In this document: in pieces, positions 18,164 to 27,379 of the stretch
How the letters are laid out: each line of letters opens with the position of its first letter
Position numbering within the stretch: the stretch's first letter is position 1
Source: Arthrobacter sp. M4
Lineage (GTDB): Bacteria > Actinomycetota > Actinomycetes > Actinomycetales > Micrococcaceae
Reading direction: 5' to 3'
Length of the DNA stretch: 64,000 nucleotides
NCBI RefSeq assembly: GCF_020251205.1
Contig: NZ_JAIWYX010000001.1
Coordinates: 496,001 to 560,000, forward strand
The notes under the pieces: generated by a model
The model's database searches: none
What the model was told of the DNA's origin: nothing
Seen by the model: only the letters and a program-made list of their open reading frames with translations
Program-made: the position numbers and the translations under genes

Positions 18164-18307
18164 GGGGTTTCCTCTCGGAAGGGTGGATCGGTTTGCGGTT
18201 CGTGAGGACCGCGGGTGGCGTCGTCGTATCTGCCTTATCGAAGTCTTCGTAGTAAGAGATTAGGGACGAATGAACTGCAACAAAAGCGCAAGATTCAGGA
18301 GATAACC
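18164..18307. promoter_or_regulatory. Divergent control region, gbcA / LysR
   Basis: 144 bases between divergent starts. By LysR convention the regulator should bind here; I could not place a convincing T-N11-A box by eye. Confidence 0.4.
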
Positions 18308-19255
18308 ATGCACAATAGATGCATGATTGATCCTAGGCTCATAACACTCCGGGTGTTCGCCCGGTGCGGCACGGTTGGGGCAACCGCGGAGCTCACGGGG
18401 TATTCTCCTTCCGCCGTGTCCGCGCAATTGCGCGAGCTCCAGCGCGTGCTTGGATTGCAGCTGCTGACGAAAGATGGCAGGGGTGTGCGGCTGACCGCCA
18501 CGGGCCGCTTCCTCGTGGCCGGCTCGGACGCCCTCATTGCGGAATGGGAGAGCCTGCGCGCCGCGGCCATGGAGGCCGGCGACCAGGTGCAGTCCCGTTT
18601 CGGCCTCGGCGGATTCTCGACGGCGGCCGCACAGCTGCTCGCACCGCTGGCGGCCACCCTGCGCTCAACGCGCCCACTGCTGGAAGTGCAGGTACTCGAG
18701 GCCAATCCCGCCCGCTGCTTCGACCTGCTGGTTGCTGAGCGAATCGACCTCGCGGTTATCGTCGCCATGCAGTCCGACACCTACGCTGAGGATGACCAAC
18801 GCTTCGAGCAGACCGTTTTGCTCGACGACCCCCTGGACGTGATCATTCCGGCGGACCATCCGTTGGCATCGAGGGAAACTGTGACGCTCGAAGAGTTGGC
18901 ATCGGAACCTTGGATCACCGAGGCCGCCGGTTCCACCTACCACGCCCTGTTCACCGCGGCGTTCACCGCGGTCGGGGTGACACCGCGGATAGCCCATGAG
19001 GCCGTTGAATGGGAAACCCAGATCGCTTTCGTGGGTGCTGGGCTCGGCGTGGGCCTGCTGCCGCGATTGGCACCCCTGCACACTGCCGAAAACGTGGTTC
19101 GGCTGCGTATTACCGGCAAAGGGAAGCCCACGCGCCGCATTGTCGCTGCGGTGCGAAGGGGCAGTATCGCATCACCCCTGATTCAGGAGTCGCTCGGAAT
19201 CTTGCAGATCAGGGCCAATCGGATTCTCAGCTCCCGGCCCGAAGACGATCTCTGA
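18308..19255 (+). CDS. LysR-family transcriptional regulator
   Basis: A 315-residue LysR protein. The winged HTH covers about residues 8-65 (LRVFARCGTVGATAELTGYSPSAVSAQLRELQ), and the effector domain starts near SRFGLGGFST. It belongs to the actinobacterial subgroup in which the HTH begins right after a short tail. AGGAG sits 7 bases before the ATG at 18308; ATG 18323 is a weaker alternative. It diverges from the Rieske oxygenase operon and is its likely regulator. Confidence 0.92.
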   Translation: MHNRCMIDPRLITLRVFARCGTVGATAELTGYSPSAVSAQLRELQRVLGLQLLTKDGRGVRLTATGRFLVAGSDALIAEWESLRAAAMEAGDQVQSRFGLGGFSTAAAQLLAPLAATLRSTRPLLEVQVLEANPARCFDLLVAERIDLAVIVAMQSDTYAEDDQRFEQTVLLDDPLDVIIPADHPLASRETVTLEELASEPWITEAAGSTYHALFTAAFTAVGVTPRIAHEAVEWETQIAFVGAGLGVGLLPRLAPLHTAENVVRLRITGKGKPTRRIVAAVRRGSIASPLIQESLGILQIRANRILSSRPEDDL

Positions 19256-19420
19256 GATCGCATTATGCGTCGGGGATCACCGGACTGCCGCTAACCAGCG
19301 CATAGACAAGGCAGGACATGCTCCACCACAGTTAAGCGTCGCGAGACAGTCGGCAACCGCCGTATCAGAATCGGTACGTTGTACTTCCCCTGATCGTCGT
19401 GAGCGAAGAATCGAGCAACG

Positions 19421-19439
19421 TGCTAGAGCACCCCTAGCA
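19421..19439. repeat. Short inverted repeat upstream of acyl-CoA dehydrogenase
   Basis: TGCTAG-N7-CTAGCA, ending one base before the larger palindrome at 19441. It could be part of the operator region or a weak hairpin. Confidence 0.45.
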
Positions 19440-19440
19440 A

Positions 19441-19460
19441 TTACTTGGAAGTCCAAGTAA
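19441..19460. promoter_or_regulatory. Palindromic operator before acyl-CoA dehydrogenase
   Basis: TTACTTGGAAGTCCAAGTAA has perfect 9-base arms around a 2-base centre and ends 29 bases before the ATG at 19490. This size and position fit a TetR-type repressor site. No TetR gene is next to it, so the repressor would act in trans. Confidence 0.75.
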
Positions 19461-19489
19461 ATTAAGACTGCGCATCAGAAAGGGCTGAC

Positions 19490-20626
19490 ATGTTTGAACT
19501 CACTGAAGAGCAACAGGCCATGGTCCAGATGGTCCGCCATTTTGCCACCGAGGAGCTCGCGCCCAACGCCGTCACATGGGACGAAACAAAGCACTTCCCC
19601 GTCGACGTACTCCAGGAAGCCGGAACGCTGGGCATGGGTGGGATCTATGTCCAGGAGAAGTTCGGCGGCTCGGGGCTCTCCCGACGCGACGCAGTCCTGA
19701 TCTTCGAAGAACTGGCCAAAGCCGACCCGACCATCGCCGCCTATATCTCCATCCACAACATGATCGTCTGGATGATCGACGAATTCGGCAACGACGAACA
19801 GAGGGAACAGTGGGTGCCGCAGCTCGCCTCCATGAAGGCGCTGGGCAGCTACTGCCTGACGGAACCGGAAGCCGGATCGGACTCGGCCGCGCTTTCCACG
19901 AAGGCCGTGCCGGACGGGGACGACTACATCATCAACGGCGTAAAGCAATTCATCTCCGGAGCCGGCTCCTCCAGCTATTACATTGTCATGGCCCGCACCG
20001 CCGATACAGGCAGTCGCGGTATCACGGCTATCGTCGTTCCCTCGGATGCCGCGGGGCTGTCCTTCGGTGCTAACGAAAAGAAGATGGGCTGGAACGCGCA
20101 GCCCACCCGCCAGGTCGTTTTCGACGACGTACGCGTTCCACAGGCCAATCGCCTGGGAGAGGAAGGCAGTGGCTTCGGCATCGCCATGAAGGGGCTTAAC
20201 GGCGGCCGCATCAACATGGGCGCCTGCTCTCTCGGCGGAGGCCAGGCCGCCTTGGACAAGGCCGTTTCCTACCTGAAGCAACGCAAGGCCTTCGGTGGAC
20301 CGCTGATTAACCAGGAGGCCCTGCTCTTCCAGCTCGCGGATATGGAAACCGAGCTTCAGTCGGCCCGCACGCTGCTCTGGAGGGCCGCGGACGCGCTGGA
20401 CAGAGGCGCGGATGACGCCATCAAGCTCTGCGCTATGGCTAAGCGCGTGGCAACGGACGCCGGTTTCAACGTGGCCAACAGCGCCGTTCAGCTTCATGGA
20501 GGATACGGATACCTGGCCGAATACGGGCTGGAAAAGATAGTGCGGGACCTGCGCGTCCATCAGATCCTGGAAGGCACCAACGAGATCATGCGTCTCATCG
20601 TGGGCCGGACACTTTTGGAGGACTAG
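19490..20626 (+). CDS. Acyl-CoA dehydrogenase, isobutyryl/short-branched-chain type
   Basis: A 378-residue FAD enzyme that forms the alpha,beta double bond in acyl-CoA esters. Visible motifs: SYCLTEPEAGSDSAAL (substrate/FAD loop), QLHGGYGYLAEYGLEKIVRD, and the catalytic Glu361 in ILEGTNE. Length and the C-terminal GYGYL...VHQILEGTNEIMRLIVGR resemble isobutyryl-CoA dehydrogenase of valine breakdown. In relatives it neighbours mmsA and hydroxyisobutyrate genes; here it stands alone, although an mmsA homologue lies 5 kb away on the other strand. A palindromic operator covers its promoter. Confidence 0.92.
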   Translation: MFELTEEQQAMVQMVRHFATEELAPNAVTWDETKHFPVDVLQEAGTLGMGGIYVQEKFGGSGLSRRDAVLIFEELAKADPTIAAYISIHNMIVWMIDEFGNDEQREQWVPQLASMKALGSYCLTEPEAGSDSAALSTKAVPDGDDYIINGVKQFISGAGSSSYYIVMARTADTGSRGITAIVVPSDAAGLSFGANEKKMGWNAQPTRQVVFDDVRVPQANRLGEEGSGFGIAMKGLNGGRINMGACSLGGGQAALDKAVSYLKQRKAFGGPLINQEALLFQLADMETELQSARTLLWRAADALDRGADDAIKLCAMAKRVATDAGFNVANSAVQLHGGYGYLAEYGLEKIVRDLRVHQILEGTNEIMRLIVGRTLLED

Positions 20627-20814
20627 GCGCGAGGGATCCAGCGAATCAAGCCCCATACCCAAAAAGCAGCAAGAGGGCGGACGTCATCCTGGAGCCGTCG
20701 AACAATCCCACGACCTCCGTCGTAAGGCTCCAGGCGGACGGCAACAGAGCGAATCCTGACACCTCTCGCCCAACCGCCAACGACCTTGACCCCAATAAAG
20801 TCTCTGCTCAGGGA

Positions 20815-20943
20815 CTAGTTGCTAACGGCCGAAAGATCCTGAACGACCCACATTTTGCGGGGCGGTCTGCCCGGGCGTACCGGGCGTAATGGAAGTCCCC
20901 TCGGGTTGTGCTGACCCGGATTTTCCGTGGTTGCATCGCTCAT
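20815..20943 (-). CDS. Possible 42-residue basic peptide
   Basis: A leftward frame from ATG 20943 encodes a Pro/Arg-rich small protein (RPVRPGRPPRKMWVVQDLSAVSN is its C-terminal part). The clean Lys-Met-Trp-Val-Val ending looks like a real tail, but the ribosome site is poor: a GGAG lies far upstream and serves a 6-codon frame that overlaps the start. No family recognised. Confidence 0.25.
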   Translation of the reverse strand: MSDATTENPGQHNPRGLPLRPVRPGRPPRKMWVVQDLSAVSN

Positions 20944-21034
20944 GTCGGTCGCTTGACCATAGTTACTCCTTCGCCGGCCAGCGCCCTGTGTCAACGTGCC
21001 TGCCTTCGTTGGAGGAACCTTCAACACTCTAGCA

Positions 21035-21046
21035 ATTGTCAACAAT
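21035..21046. promoter_or_regulatory. GntR-type operator, ATTGTCAACAAT
   Basis: A match to the 12-base palindrome repeated through the window, and the only one outside the 33-61 kb island. It lies 163 bases before the small gene at 21210. Confidence 0.65.
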
Positions 21047-21209
21047 CGACGATAGACTAGCGGGCAGTCGTTACACCTTCGTACGCGACAGGCTCCCAAA
21101 ACACTTCAAATCCGGACCAATCTGGCACAGCGGGAACCTCGAAAAGATCTCGGCGAACAGGTTCGGTCCGGAAGCACAGTCACGCGCGGAACAAGAAAGG
21201 CAGACAAAC

Positions 21210-21440
21210 ATGCGACAAAGCGGTCGTGCGTCCAGTCGTACCTCCCTGTGGACATCCCTCCAGCGTGGAGACGTCGTCACCGTTCTCCAAAAGGGTGTCC
21301 AGTGCCATAAGGGCACCATCGACGAAAGAAGCGAAGATGGCCATGTGATATGGGTGACCGACGGCATCGGGGATCGCCGGCTCTTCCACATTGAAGACGA
21401 CTACGACCTACTCATTGCTGTCAATGTCTACGCCCACTAA
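21210..21440 (+). CDS. Small conserved-looking hypothetical protein
   Basis: A 76-residue protein starting MRQSGRASSRTSLWTSLQRG, with AAAGG about 9 bases upstream. It has a compact beta-rich pattern (GDVVTVLQKGVQCHKGTIDE... GHVIWVTDGIGDRRLFHIED) that suggests an SH3-like or KOW-like small barrel. No signal or membrane segment. Function unknown. It may be first in a run of three small genes downstream of the operator at 21035. Confidence 0.6.
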   Translation: MRQSGRASSRTSLWTSLQRGDVVTVLQKGVQCHKGTIDERSEDGHVIWVTDGIGDRRLFHIEDDYDLLIAVNVYAH

Positions 21441-21500
21441 AGACGCCACGGCTGCTGCGGCATACAAAAGCCTGACCAAACCAATCATCGGGAGGGGATA

Positions 21501-21698
21501 ATGGTCAGCCTGATCATGCTTATAGCTGCGGGGCTCCTTACCAGCTCAACCGCGGTCTCGTATGTACCACAGTCATTCCCAGGTGCAAGTCGGTGCAAAA
21601 GCCTCAGATACAACCCCGTCCTGCAGACGTGCATAGGAATCCTGGCCTTGAGCCTTGTCCACCTGGCTCTTCACTTCCAACTCGGCGGGTTCCGGTGA
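21501..21698 (+). CDS. Small two-helix membrane protein
   Basis: A 65-residue protein with a very good ribosome site (GGAGGGG, 6 bases before ATG 21501). It has an N-terminal hydrophobic helix (MVSLIMLIAAGLLTSS) and a second one (LQTCIGILALSLVHLALHF), joined by a short loop with one Cys. Its stop overlaps a GTG start downstream. No family recognised. Confidence 0.65.
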   Translation: MVSLIMLIAAGLLTSSTAVSYVPQSFPGASRCKSLRYNPVLQTCIGILALSLVHLALHFQLGGFR

Positions 21699-21970
21699 GG
21701 GAGCCGGCCTTCAGTGCGTCGATAGGCCCAATCCCCCCACCAAAGGGCTCCGAGGTCGTCTTCCACGACCCGCTTTCTTTGACAAACCCGGAACAGGCAG
21801 ACCCTCCGCGCGTTCCAGCCAGGCCCTTTCACAAGCATCCCGGGCCGAATTTGTCTGCGACCAAACGACCACGGAAGAAGACACCGGCCACGCTAGCCGA
21901 GCGGTTGGACGCTGTCTCGAGCGACCTCAGCGTCCTGGCTGGCCGCAAGGGAAGTACGACGACGGGCTGA
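21695..21970 (+). CDS. Hypothetical protein coupled to the small membrane gene
   Basis: A GTG at 21695 overlaps the preceding stop (GTGA), the usual sign of translational coupling, and opens a 91-codon frame. The product is soluble, Pro-rich at first, then basic (KRPRKKTPATLAERLDAVSS). No family recognised. Support is the coupling and plausible composition only. Confidence 0.4.
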   Translation: MREPAFSASIGPIPPPKGSEVVFHDPLSLTNPEQADPPRVPARPFHKHPGPNLSATKRPRKKTPATLAERLDAVSSDLSVLAGRKGSTTTG

Positions 21971-22350
21971 TCATCGGCGCGTCCCCCACTCTGAATAGGC
22001 GGTCAGCGTCTACACGTTCTACCATTCCGGTGGGCCTGACCTGGCCGGCCGAACCAAAAGACCTTGCGGGCTCTATCACCGATTCAAGTACATCGCTGCC
22101 GAAGCGGCATAGCGACGATATTGTCCGCTTCGCCACGGGGTGCCCCACGCTGAAATGGTGTCCACTGCCATTTCCAGATAGATATGCGATGCCGATCTCG
22201 CAAATGCCAAGAGCGGAGGCGTTCCTGTCGATGGAGCCTGCGCTGATTGTCTTCCGGAAGAGCGGCGCACCTCAGAGAATAAGAACAAAGGCTCGCCAGG
22301 CTTTGAGATTCTGGCGGTGCCTCAGGGTCAAATGGAGCTAAGGGGCAACC
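21971..22350. other. Intergenic, nothing recognised
   Basis: About 380 bases before the debranching-enzyme gene. A rightward frame (21655-22341) spans it but overlaps the small genes in another frame and shows no motif. A promoter for the next gene should lie near its end. Confidence 0.45.
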
Positions 22351-24510
22351 ATGGCCGGATGGAATGCCGACACAGCGGCTGGTCCGCTTGGAGCCGGGAC
22401 GGTCACATTGGTCGAAGGATCCAATTTCTGCATTTCCCTGCCGAATGGAGACATTCATCCGGAGCATCCGCACGGTGTCTTCTTCCAGGACACGCGCATT
22501 CTTTCCCGCTGGAATCTGAACATTAACGGACAGGCACTCGAGCCGCTGACGGCTCAGACAAAGGAACCCTACAGGGCCCTGTTTGTGGGGCGGGTCCCCC
22601 GCTCGGACGGGTATGCAGACAGCCCGGTCATCGTGGAGCGCCTGCGTGAAGTGGGTGCCGGCATCCAGGAACAGATCACTATTCGAAACTACTCGCCGGA
22701 GCCGGTCGAATGTGAGATTTCCGTGAAGCTCGGGGCGGACTTCGCGGATCTATTCGAAGTGAAAGAGGCCCGGATCCAGCGGCGGTGGCAGGAAACGCGG
22801 CAAGCGGAGGGCGATTCGTTGATCATCCGGGCCGCCTGGCGGGACGTCCGGAAGGGCATCCTGGTCCAGGCTCCTGGGGCCGAGGTCACGGAAGACACGG
22901 TTTGGTACCGCGCCTCAATCGGCCGGCATAGCCAGTGGAGCACAGTTCTCACCGTGGTTCCGAGCAACGAGGCAGCAAGTCCACCGCCGCCGTCGTTTGT
23001 CCATACGGACTCGGATGAATTGTCTCCCCGTGACAGGCGCCGACAGGAATGGGTTGCGAAGATTCCCGTCGTACACGTGGGAAACCACTCCATTGAACGA
23101 ACCTTGCGGCGCAGCTATGACGATCTGGGCGCCCTGCGCATCGAGGATCCGGTGCATCCGGATCGCGTTGTCGTGGCCGCCGGAGCCCCCTGGTTCATGA
23201 CACTGTTCGGCCGCGACTCCCTGTGGGCATCGGAAATGGCGATGCCCGTGGATCCCTCGCTTGCCCTTGGCACGCTGCAGACGCTGGCTGACCGGCAGGG
23301 CCGTGCAGTGGACCCGATGAGCGAAGAGGAGCCCGGCAAGATCCTGCACGAGGTCAGACTGGATGTCTCCAGCGGGCTCTCCCTGGGCGGAAAGTCCATC
23401 TACTACGGCAGTGTGGATGCTACTCCGCTCTTCGTCATCGTCCTGGGGTCGGTGAGCCGCTGGGGCTTCGCCAAGGACACTATCGCCGCCCTGCTCCCCC
23501 ACGCGGATCGGGCCCTGGAGTGGATCAGGGATTACGGCGACAAGGACGGCGACGGTTTCGTGGAGTATGAGCGCCTCAATCCGCAGGGACTGATCAATCA
23601 GGGGTGGAAGGACTCCTGGGATGGCATAAACTTCGCCGACGGCCGGCTGGCCGAGGGTCCTATCGCGTTATGTGAGGTGCAGGCCTACGTCTACGACGCC
23701 TACATGGCCCGGGCCTGGATGGCGTACGACGCCGGTGACCGCGCTTTGGGCACTGAGCTGGCCGATCGTGCGGCGAGACTGAAGGAACTCTTTAACGAGC
23801 AGTTCTGGATACCGGAGCGGGGCTACTATGCCATCGCCCTTGACGGTAAGAAGCGTCAGGTTGACGCCTGTGCCTCCAACATGGGCCACTGTCTCTGGGT
23901 CGGCCTGGTGGATGAGGACAAGGCTCCCCTGGTGGCCGAGCGGCTGATGTCTCCAGAGATGTTCAGTGGCTGGGGGGTAAGGACTTTGGCCAGTGACATG
24001 GGCGCCTACAACCCGGCCAGCTACCACAACGGTTCGGTCTGGCCGCATGATAATGCCGTCATCGCGGCGGGCCTCATGCGATATGGCTTTGTGGCGGAGG
24101 CACAACGTATCGCCACCGCCCTGCTGGAAGCGGCGGAATTCTCTGATGGCCGGCTGCCGGAATTATTCTGCGGTTTTGACCGTGAGCAGCTGGCGGCACC
24201 CGTGCCCTACCCGACTGCCTGCTCTCCGCAGGCGTGGGCGGCCACCGCGCCGATCCAGTTGGTGACCAGCATGATGCGGTACGACACGCACGTTTCGCGC
24301 GGTGGCTTCTGGATGGATCCGGCACTGCCGGAGTCTTACGGCGACCTTCACATTAGCAATGCGCCAATGGCCGGAGGCCGGATCACTATCGACATTGCCA
24401 ATTCCGTCCCTACTGTCCAAGGGCTGCCCGAGGGAATGGTCTTCCACCAAGGGCATCGCCCGTGGCTGACTGAACTTGTCGAGCAGGCGGGACTACGTCA
24501 CTCGTCATAG
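22351..24510 (+). CDS. Glycogen-debranching-type amylo-alpha-1,6-glucosidase
   Basis: A 719-residue two-domain protein. The N-terminal beta domain carries the family phrase PHGVFFQDTRILSRWNLNING (glycogen debranching enzyme N-terminal, often called trehalase-like). The C-terminal (alpha/alpha)6 barrel has APWFMTLFGRDSLWASEMAM, GWKDSWDGINFADG and PASYHNGSVWPHDNAVIAAG, which supply the expected acidic residues. It should hydrolyse alpha-1,6 glucan branches or a related alpha-glucoside in the cytoplasm. AGGGGC precedes the ATG. It is a single-gene unit converging on an alcohol dehydrogenase gene. Confidence 0.93.
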   Translation: MAGWNADTAAGPLGAGTVTLVEGSNFCISLPNGDIHPEHPHGVFFQDTRILSRWNLNINGQALEPLTAQTKEPYRALFVGRVPRSDGYADSPVIVERLREVGAGIQEQITIRNYSPEPVECEISVKLGADFADLFEVKEARIQRRWQETRQAEGDSLIIRAAWRDVRKGILVQAPGAEVTEDTVWYRASIGRHSQWSTVLTVVPSNEAASPPPPSFVHTDSDELSPRDRRRQEWVAKIPVVHVGNHSIERTLRRSYDDLGALRIEDPVHPDRVVVAAGAPWFMTLFGRDSLWASEMAMPVDPSLALGTLQTLADRQGRAVDPMSEEEPGKILHEVRLDVSSGLSLGGKSIYYGSVDATPLFVIVLGSVSRWGFAKDTIAALLPHADRALEWIRDYGDKDGDGFVEYERLNPQGLINQGWKDSWDGINFADGRLAEGPIALCEVQAYVYDAYMARAWMAYDAGDRALGTELADRAARLKELFNEQFWIPERGYYAIALDGKKRQVDACASNMGHCLWVGLVDEDKAPLVAERLMSPEMFSGWGVRTLASDMGAYNPASYHNGSVWPHDNAVIAAGLMRYGFVAEAQRIATALLEAAEFSDGRLPELFCGFDREQLAAPVPYPTACSPQAWAATAPIQLVTSMMRYDTHVSRGGFWMDPALPESYGDLHISNAPMAGGRITIDIANSVPTVQGLPEGMVFHQGHRPWLTELVEQAGLRHSS

Positions 24511-24568
24511 CAAGTCCGAAGCGCCGCCGTCGTTCTATTTTTCCGCTCGCTCCCGGCCAAGGGGCACG

Positions 24569-25612
24569 CTAGAACGTACTTGCGTCGATGACAAAGCGGT
24601 ACCTCACATCACTGGCGATGACACGCTCAAAAGCTTCGTTGATCTTGTCAGCGGAAATGACCTCCACTTCGGCACCCAGGCCATGCGCGGCACAGAAGTT
24701 GAGCATTTCCTGCGTCTGCGGGATGCCGCCCATCTTCGAGCCGGCCAGGTTCCGCCGAAAACTGGCCAGGGACCAGGCCCGCTGGCTCAGGGGTTCGCTC
24801 GGCAGCCCGACGAGCACCAGGGTGCCGTCCAAGGCCAAGAGGGAAAGGTACTGATCAACGTCAATGCCCGCGGTGACAGTATTGATGATCAGGTCGAAGC
24901 GCCCCTTCAGGATGTCGAAGGTGACCGGATCCGACGTTGCATAGTAATCGCCGGCCCCGAGGCGGAACGCGTCCTCCCGCTTCTTCAGTGATTGGCTGAG
25001 CACCGTGACCTCTGAGCCCAGGGCCGCGGCGATCTTCACTCCCATGTGGCCGAGCCCGCCCATGCCGATGATGGCCACGCGCTTACCCGGTCCGGCGGCC
25101 CAGTTGCGCAGCGGCGAATACATCGTGATCCCCGCGCACAGCAGCGGTGCTGCAGTTTCGAGGGAAATGCCGGCGGGAATCTTCAGGACATAGTTCTCGT
25201 CGACGACGATGCTGGTGCTGTAGCCTCCCGCGGTCGGCAGTCCGTCCCGGCCAATGGAGTTGTACGTACTGACGGAGCCGGCAAGGCAATACTGCTCCTC
25301 ACCAGCGCGGCAGTTACGACATTCCCTGCAGGAATCCACGAAGCAGCCCACTCCTACGCGATCCCCGATTGCGTAACGCGTGACCTTTGCACCCACCGCC
25401 TCCACGATGCCCGCAATTTCATGCCCCACAACCACCGGGTAATTGACGCCAGCCCAATCGCCACGAGCGGTGTGAATGTCCGAATGGCAGATCCCCGTGA
25501 ATTTGATGGCAATGCGAACTTCGGAGTCACCGGGTTCTCGTCGTTCGATGGTGCCGGGCTGGAGGGGTTCTGTGGGCGAAAGGGCCACATAGGCTTTGGC
25601 GATAGTGGTCAT
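24569..25612 (-). CDS. NAD(P)-dependent zinc alcohol dehydrogenase (YahK/CAD type)
   Basis: A 347-residue medium-chain dehydrogenase of the cinnamyl-alcohol-dehydrogenase/YahK group. It shows [14 protein letters not shown] and GHEIAGIVE (catalytic zinc), four structural-zinc cysteines in [15 protein letters not shown], and the cofactor motif [13 protein letters not shown]. Such enzymes reduce a broad range of aldehydes with NADPH. It lies 209 bases behind mmsA on the same strand, so it may be read as the last gene of that operon or alone. Confidence 0.93.
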   Translation of the reverse strand: MTTIAKAYVALSPTEPLQPGTIERREPGDSEVRIAIKFTGICHSDIHTARGDWAGVNYPVVVGHEIAGIVEAVGAKVTRYAIGDRVGVGCFVDSCRECRNCRAGEEQYCLAGSVSTYNSIGRDGLPTAGGYSTSIVVDENYVLKIPAGISLETAAPLLCAGITMYSPLRNWAAGPGKRVAIIGMGGLGHMGVKIAAALGSEVTVLSQSLKKREDAFRLGAGDYYATSDPVTFDILKGRFDLIINTVTAGIDVDQYLSLLALDGTLVLVGLPSEPLSQRAWSLASFRRNLAGSKMGGIPQTQEMLNFCAAHGLGAEVEVISADKINEAFERVIASDVRYRFVIDASTF

Positions 25613-25821
25613 ATTCTGCTTCCTAAGCTTCGCTCGGGTGTTAGCTAAAGCGGCAGTCGATTCAGGATGTGGGCTTGGGGGTTAGCCAAACGAGCGTCCG
25701 GCTTCCCAGGAAATCCCTTTCATTCCGGCCTGCCAAGAAATCCGGTGCTGTGCCTTCCAGAATGGATGTTGCTTTGGCGTCTGCCATGGCTCTCACTTCG
25801 ATTTGAGCGAACCAGACCGTG

Positions 25822-27339
25822 TCAGTGGGAGGGGAAGTTGTAGGAGGCGCCGGAGGCGTGGTGGGTTTCGGGCCAGCGGGAGGTGATGACTTTGCCGCGG
25901 GTGTAGAAGGAGACGCCTTCGGGTCCGTAGATGTGCTTGTCGCCGAAGAGTGAGGCTTTCCAGCCGCCGAAGGAGTGGTAGGCCACCGGGACGGGCAGGG
26001 GGACGTTGATGCCGACCATGCCCACGGTGACGGAGCGCTGGAACTTCCGGGCCGCGGCGCCGGAGGAGGTGAAGATCGCGGTGCCGTTGCCGTAGGGGTT
26101 GGCGTTGATGAGCTTGATGCCCTCTTCCAGGCTGTCCACGCGGACCACGACCAGGACGGGGCCGAAGATTTCCTCGGTGTAGGCGCTCATTCCGGTCTTC
26201 ACGTGGTCCAGGACGGTGGGTCCTACCCAGAAGCCTTCCTCGTGGCCGGGGACCACGAGGTCGCGGCCGTCGACGACCAGTGCGGCGCCGGACTCGGCGG
26301 CGTCGGTGACGATCTTCCGGATGCGGTCCTTGGAGGCCGGGGTGATGACCGGGCCCATCTCCGCGCCGGGGACGGTGCCGTTGTTGACTTTCACGGCCAG
26401 GGCGCGTTCTTCGACCTTCTTCACCAGCAGCTCGGCGGCGTCGCCGACGGCGACGGCGACGGAGATGGCCATGCAGCGCTGCCCCGCGGAACCGAACGCG
26501 GCAGCGGCCAGGTGGTCGGCGGCGTTGTCCAGGTCGGCGTCGGGCAGCACGATCGCGTGGTTCTTCGCCCCGCCCAGGGCCTGGACCCGCTTGCCGTGCC
26601 TGGTGGCGGTCTCGTGGACGTACTTGGCGATCGGGGTGGACCCCACGAAGGAGATGCCGTCCACGTCCGGGTGGGTCAGCAAACCGTCCACGGTTTCCTT
26701 GTCCCCGTGCAGGACCTGGAACACACCATCGGGCAGGCCGGCGTCCTTCCAGAGTTTGGCCAGCAGCAGCGACGGGGAGGGGTCCCGCTCGGAGGGCTTG
26801 AGGATGAACGCGTTGCCGGTGGCGATGGCCATCGGGGCCATCCACAGCGGCACCATCACCGGGAAGTTGAACGGCGTGATACCCGCCACGACGCCGAGCG
26901 GTTCGCGGAAGGAGAACACGTCGATGCCGGTGGAGACCTGGTCGGAGTACTCGCCCTTGAGCAGCTGCGGGATGCCGCAGGCGAACTCGATGACCTCCAG
27001 GCCGCGGCCGATCTCGCCCTTCGCATCGGAGAGGACCTTGCCGTGCTCGGCGGTCACCAGCTGGGCGAGTTCGTCCACGTGCGCGGCGACAAGCTCGCGG
27101 AACCTGAACAGCACCGCGGTGCGCTTGGCGAGGGAAATATCGCCCCACTTCTCCGCGGCCTTCTTCGCCGCGGCAACGGCGGTTTCCAGGTCTGACCTGT
27201 TGGCCAGGCGCAGCTCCCCGGTCACCTGCCCGGTGGCCGGGTTGTACACGGGTTGGGTGCGGTCGCCCTCGCCGGGGGTCTCTGCGCCGTTGATGAAGTG
27301 ATTGATCTGGGTGAGTGTCGTCATCGTTGACGTAGTCAT
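25822..27339 (-). CDS. mmsA: CoA-acylating methylmalonate-semialdehyde dehydrogenase
   Basis: A 505-residue aldehyde dehydrogenase. The nucleophile is Cys289 in GSAGQRCMA, and the usual catalytic Glu is absent (QALGGAKNH), which is characteristic of MmsA/IolA enzymes that release acyl-CoA instead of acid. It converts methylmalonate or malonate semialdehyde, with NAD and CoA, to propionyl- or acetyl-CoA. AAGGAA precedes the ATG at 27339. It lies 40 bases after the hydroxyacid dehydrogenase gene and probably ends the leftward operon, accepting its three-carbon semialdehyde. Confidence 0.94.
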   Translation of the reverse strand: MTTSTMTTLTQINHFINGAETPGEGDRTQPVYNPATGQVTGELRLANRSDLETAVAAAKKAAEKWGDISLAKRTAVLFRFRELVAAHVDELAQLVTAEHGKVLSDAKGEIGRGLEVIEFACGIPQLLKGEYSDQVSTGIDVFSFREPLGVVAGITPFNFPVMVPLWMAPMAIATGNAFILKPSERDPSPSLLLAKLWKDAGLPDGVFQVLHGDKETVDGLLTHPDVDGISFVGSTPIAKYVHETATRHGKRVQALGGAKNHAIVLPDADLDNAADHLAAAAFGSAGQRCMAISVAVAVGDAAELLVKKVEERALAVKVNNGTVPGAEMGPVITPASKDRIRKIVTDAAESGAALVVDGRDLVVPGHEEGFWVGPTVLDHVKTGMSAYTEEIFGPVLVVVRVDSLEEGIKLINANPYGNGTAIFTSSGAAARKFQRSVTVGMVGINVPLPVPVAYHSFGGWKASLFGDKHIYGPEGVSFYTRGKVITSRWPETHHASGASYNFPSH

Positions 27340-27379
27340 GGCGGTTCCTTAGAAGTGCGCTTAAAAGGTGAGTGACAGT

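Larger units (their letters stand above)
20627..21209. other. Intergenic region with a GntR-type operator
   Basis: About 580 bases. Besides the possible 42-residue leftward frame at 20815-20943 and the operator at 21035-21046, I see no feature. Confidence 0.5.

Noticed and set aside
19475..20662. 395-codon leftward frame opposite the acyl-CoA dehydrogenase
   Set aside because: Shadow of a gene with strong acyl-CoA dehydrogenase motifs.
21655..22341. 228-codon rightward frame before the debranching enzyme
   Set aside because: It overlaps the small genes at 21501 and 21695 in another frame, lacks a ribosome site and shows no motif.
25975..27195. 406-codon rightward frame opposite mmsA, and a 451-codon leftward frame (25793-27148) overlapping it
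   Set aside because: Both overlap the well-supported MmsA frame; their composition is repetitive (Gly/Asp or Arg/Gly rich) and shows no recognisable domain.
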